A DNA stretch of 64,000 bases, taken from Lujinxingia sediminis. GTDB lineage: Bacteria; Myxococcota_A; Bradymonadia; Bradymonadales; Bradymonadaceae. Every line of letters begins with the position of its first letter. Within the stretch, counting starts at the first letter, position 1. Positions 62,681-64,000 of this stretch are shown here, piece by piece. Location of the stretch: assembly GCF_004005565.1 (NCBI RefSeq), contig NZ_SADD01000002.1, positions 248,001 to 312,000 on the forward strand, read 5' to 3'. The position numbers and the translations under genes are program-made. The notes under the pieces were generated by a model. It was given only the letters and a program-made list of their open reading frames with translations, was not told where the DNA came from and did no database searches.

Positions 62681-64000
62681 TCAGAGCGAGCGCAAAAACG
62701 CCAGCAGGTCGTCGCGCTCGGCTTTTGAGAGATGCCGAAACCCCTCGCGTGACGCTTCGGCCTCACCGCCGTGCCACAGGATCGCCTCGGCGATGGTGCG
62801 TGCGCGCCCGTCATGCAGGTAGCCCGAGCCGGGCAAAACCGTCTGCGCAAGCCCCAGCCCCCACAGAGGAGCTGTGCGCCACTCCTGCCCCGTGGCCTCA
62901 AAGTCCGGGCGGCCATCAGCCAGCTCCTCGCCCATATCGTGCAAAAGCAGGTCGGTGTAGGGCGCAAAACGCTGGTAGGCCAGCGAAGGATGATCGGCAG
63001 GGCCGCTCTCAAGCTCCGAGACATGGCAACCCGTGCAGTTCAACTCCTCAAAGAGCACCTCGCCACGGGCAATCGCCTCCCGCCGCTCGGGCTCAGCCGG
63101 CACAAAACGCTCCGGGATCGCCAGCGACTGCGTATAAAAGACCGTCGCCTCAAAAAACGCCGCGTCGATCTCAGCGTGCACACCATCACCGTAGGGCGTG
63201 AGCACGCCCATATCGTTCACAAAGGCATCGGCCGTCTGCTGGGTGAGGTTGGGTTCATTGGCCTTAAGACCAAAGCGCCCCAGCACAGCCCGCTGCGCGC
63301 GCACATCCCAGACGCGGTTGGGCCGCCCGCTGATGCCATCGCCGTCGGCATCGTCCGGGTCAGCCAGAGCCAGCAGGGTTGCCTCGGGCACCGCCTCCAG
63401 CAGTCCCAACCCCACGATCGGCGGCGACTGACGAAGCGATCGTTGCACCTCATCGGGAAGCTCCGTGCCATCGGCCAGAGTGATCGTCATCGTCGGGCGG
63501 CGCAGCTCATACGCAGTGCCATCGGCATAGCTCCCCGGCACACTCTCCCACTGAAGATCGATCGAAGCCTCCGGCTCCGCGCCACCGATGGCGTGATCCT
63601 GAAGCTGCACACCGAGCTCCCCCACCGGCACCGCCCCGCCGGGCACCAGGGGCTCCCCCTCGGCAAGACTCACCCGCACCAGCATCGAGGAGCGAAGCGA
63701 GGGGTGACCCACCACCGGCATCCCTCGCCCGTTTCGGATATGGCAGGCCGCGCAGGCATTGTTATTAAACCCCGGCCCCAGCCCGGCGTTCTTCGGTGAT
63801 CCCGGGCTGACAAACTGCGACTCAAAGGCCAGATCGCCCTCCAGATGCAGCTCCAACTCTTCGGTGTTGAGGTTGGGGGCCGGCTTGGTGAACGCATGCG
63901 AGGTGCGATCGATGATCGTCAACTCACCGCCTGAAGCCAACCTCGACGCCGGCCCCTCATCCTGACCACAACCTGCGCCCAGCGCGAGTGAGGCCGCCGC
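62681..64000 (-). CDS. Di-haem DUF1111 lipoprotein (start beyond the window)
   Basis: The frame runs in from base 64000, so the first codon lies outside; 439 residues are visible. Its start is the end of a signal peptide with lipobox LGAGC. The protein matches DUF1111 di-haem oxidoreductases: GFNNNACAACHIRNGRG gives the first CxxCH and EELNCTGCHVSE the second. A Ca-like loop DPDDADGDGISG and 'NRVWDVRAQRAVLGRFGLKANEPNLTQQTADAF', plus PPLWGLGL-type 'TAPLWGLGLAQTV' and 'YLHDGRARTIAEAILWHGGEA' near the end follow the family pattern. It would move electrons in the periplasm or outside. Array G lies directly after its stop. Confidence 0.88.
   Translation of the reverse strand, partial: AAASLALGAGCGQDEGPASRLASGGELTIIDRTSHAFTKPAPNLNTEELELHLEGDLAFESQFVSPGSPKNAGLGPGFNNNACAACHIRNGRGMPVVGHPSLRSSMLVRVSLAEGEPLVPGGAVPVGELGVQLQDHAIGGAEPEASIDLQWESVPGSYADGTAYELRRPTMTITLADGTELPDEVQRSLRQSPPIVGLGLLEAVPEATLLALADPDDADGDGISGRPNRVWDVRAQRAVLGRFGLKANEPNLTQQTADAFVNDMGVLTPYGDGVHAEIDAAFFEATVFYTQSLAIPERFVPAEPERREAIARGEVLFEELNCTGCHVSELESGPADHPSLAYQRFAPYTDLLLHDMGEELADGRPDFEATGQEWRTAPLWGLGLAQTVLPGSGYLHDGRARTIAEAILWHGGEAEASREGFRHLSKAERDDLLAFLRSL

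Overview
The window is GC-rich (roughly 60-65% by eye) bacterial chromosome with long genes on both strands. Eighteen of the 45 protein genes carry a lipoprotein signal peptide. Many of these lipoproteins have Asp/Glu-rich linkers and 'DVDCGG'-type cysteine motifs, and the window also holds a globin-linked NtrB/NtrC-like pair and a RpoH-like sigma factor. Together this suggests a deltaproteobacterial relative such as Bradymonadales/Myxococcota. That placement is inference from gene style, not from a marker gene. I saw no rRNA, tRNA, transposase, phage gene or CRISPR array.

Layout. 0-10 kb: the end of a BtuF-like binding protein, then three Cys-rich lipoproteins built from thrombospondin-1-like repeats (one of about 1270 residues), interrupted by an FMN-dependent hydroxy-acid oxidase. 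10-18 kb, minus strand: DUF4168 lipoprotein, YitT membrane protein, glutathione-transferase-like protein, lipoamide-dehydrogenase-like flavoprotein, CBS-domain protein, and an overlapping globin-sensor histidine kinase/sigma-54 response regulator pair. 18-30 kb: RpoH-like sigma factor, phosphopantetheinyl transferase, a tight operon of hibernation factor-cold-shock fusion, Lon-type protease and pyruvate phosphate dikinase, then SixA phosphatase, an Atg22-type MFS transporter and a DUF4336 protein. 30-46 kb: DUF2267, NTF2-like, YaeQ and MsrA proteins among many lipoproteins, including a tandem family of three, a beta-propeller lipoprotein, and a FadL-like porin with a lipoprotein. 46-64 kb: alpha/beta hydrolase with a HEAT-repeat lipoprotein, DUF547, superoxide dismutase, VWA-like lipoprotein with a TPR protein, a haem-c/copper monooxygenase, a PPC-domain lipoprotein, LpoB with a COG3014-like lipoprotein and a beta-barrel protein, and a di-haem DUF1111 lipoprotein cut by the window edge.

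The most unusual content is non-coding. From 29.5 kb onward, eight intergenic regions hold about 80 copies of a short palindrome, GACC-N3-GGTC. Neighbouring copies are almost always 23, 34 or 44 bp apart, steps of about one helical turn, so the copies lie on one face of the DNA. A different array at 35.8-36.06 kb has a 12-bp palindrome, CGGAASSTTCCG, seven times at 42-43 bp (four turns) with an A/T tract midway. A third family is a 157-bp fold-back element present twice, plus a fragment. The phasing points to binding by a repeated or oligomerising DNA-binding protein. No such protein is identified here, so the function is open.
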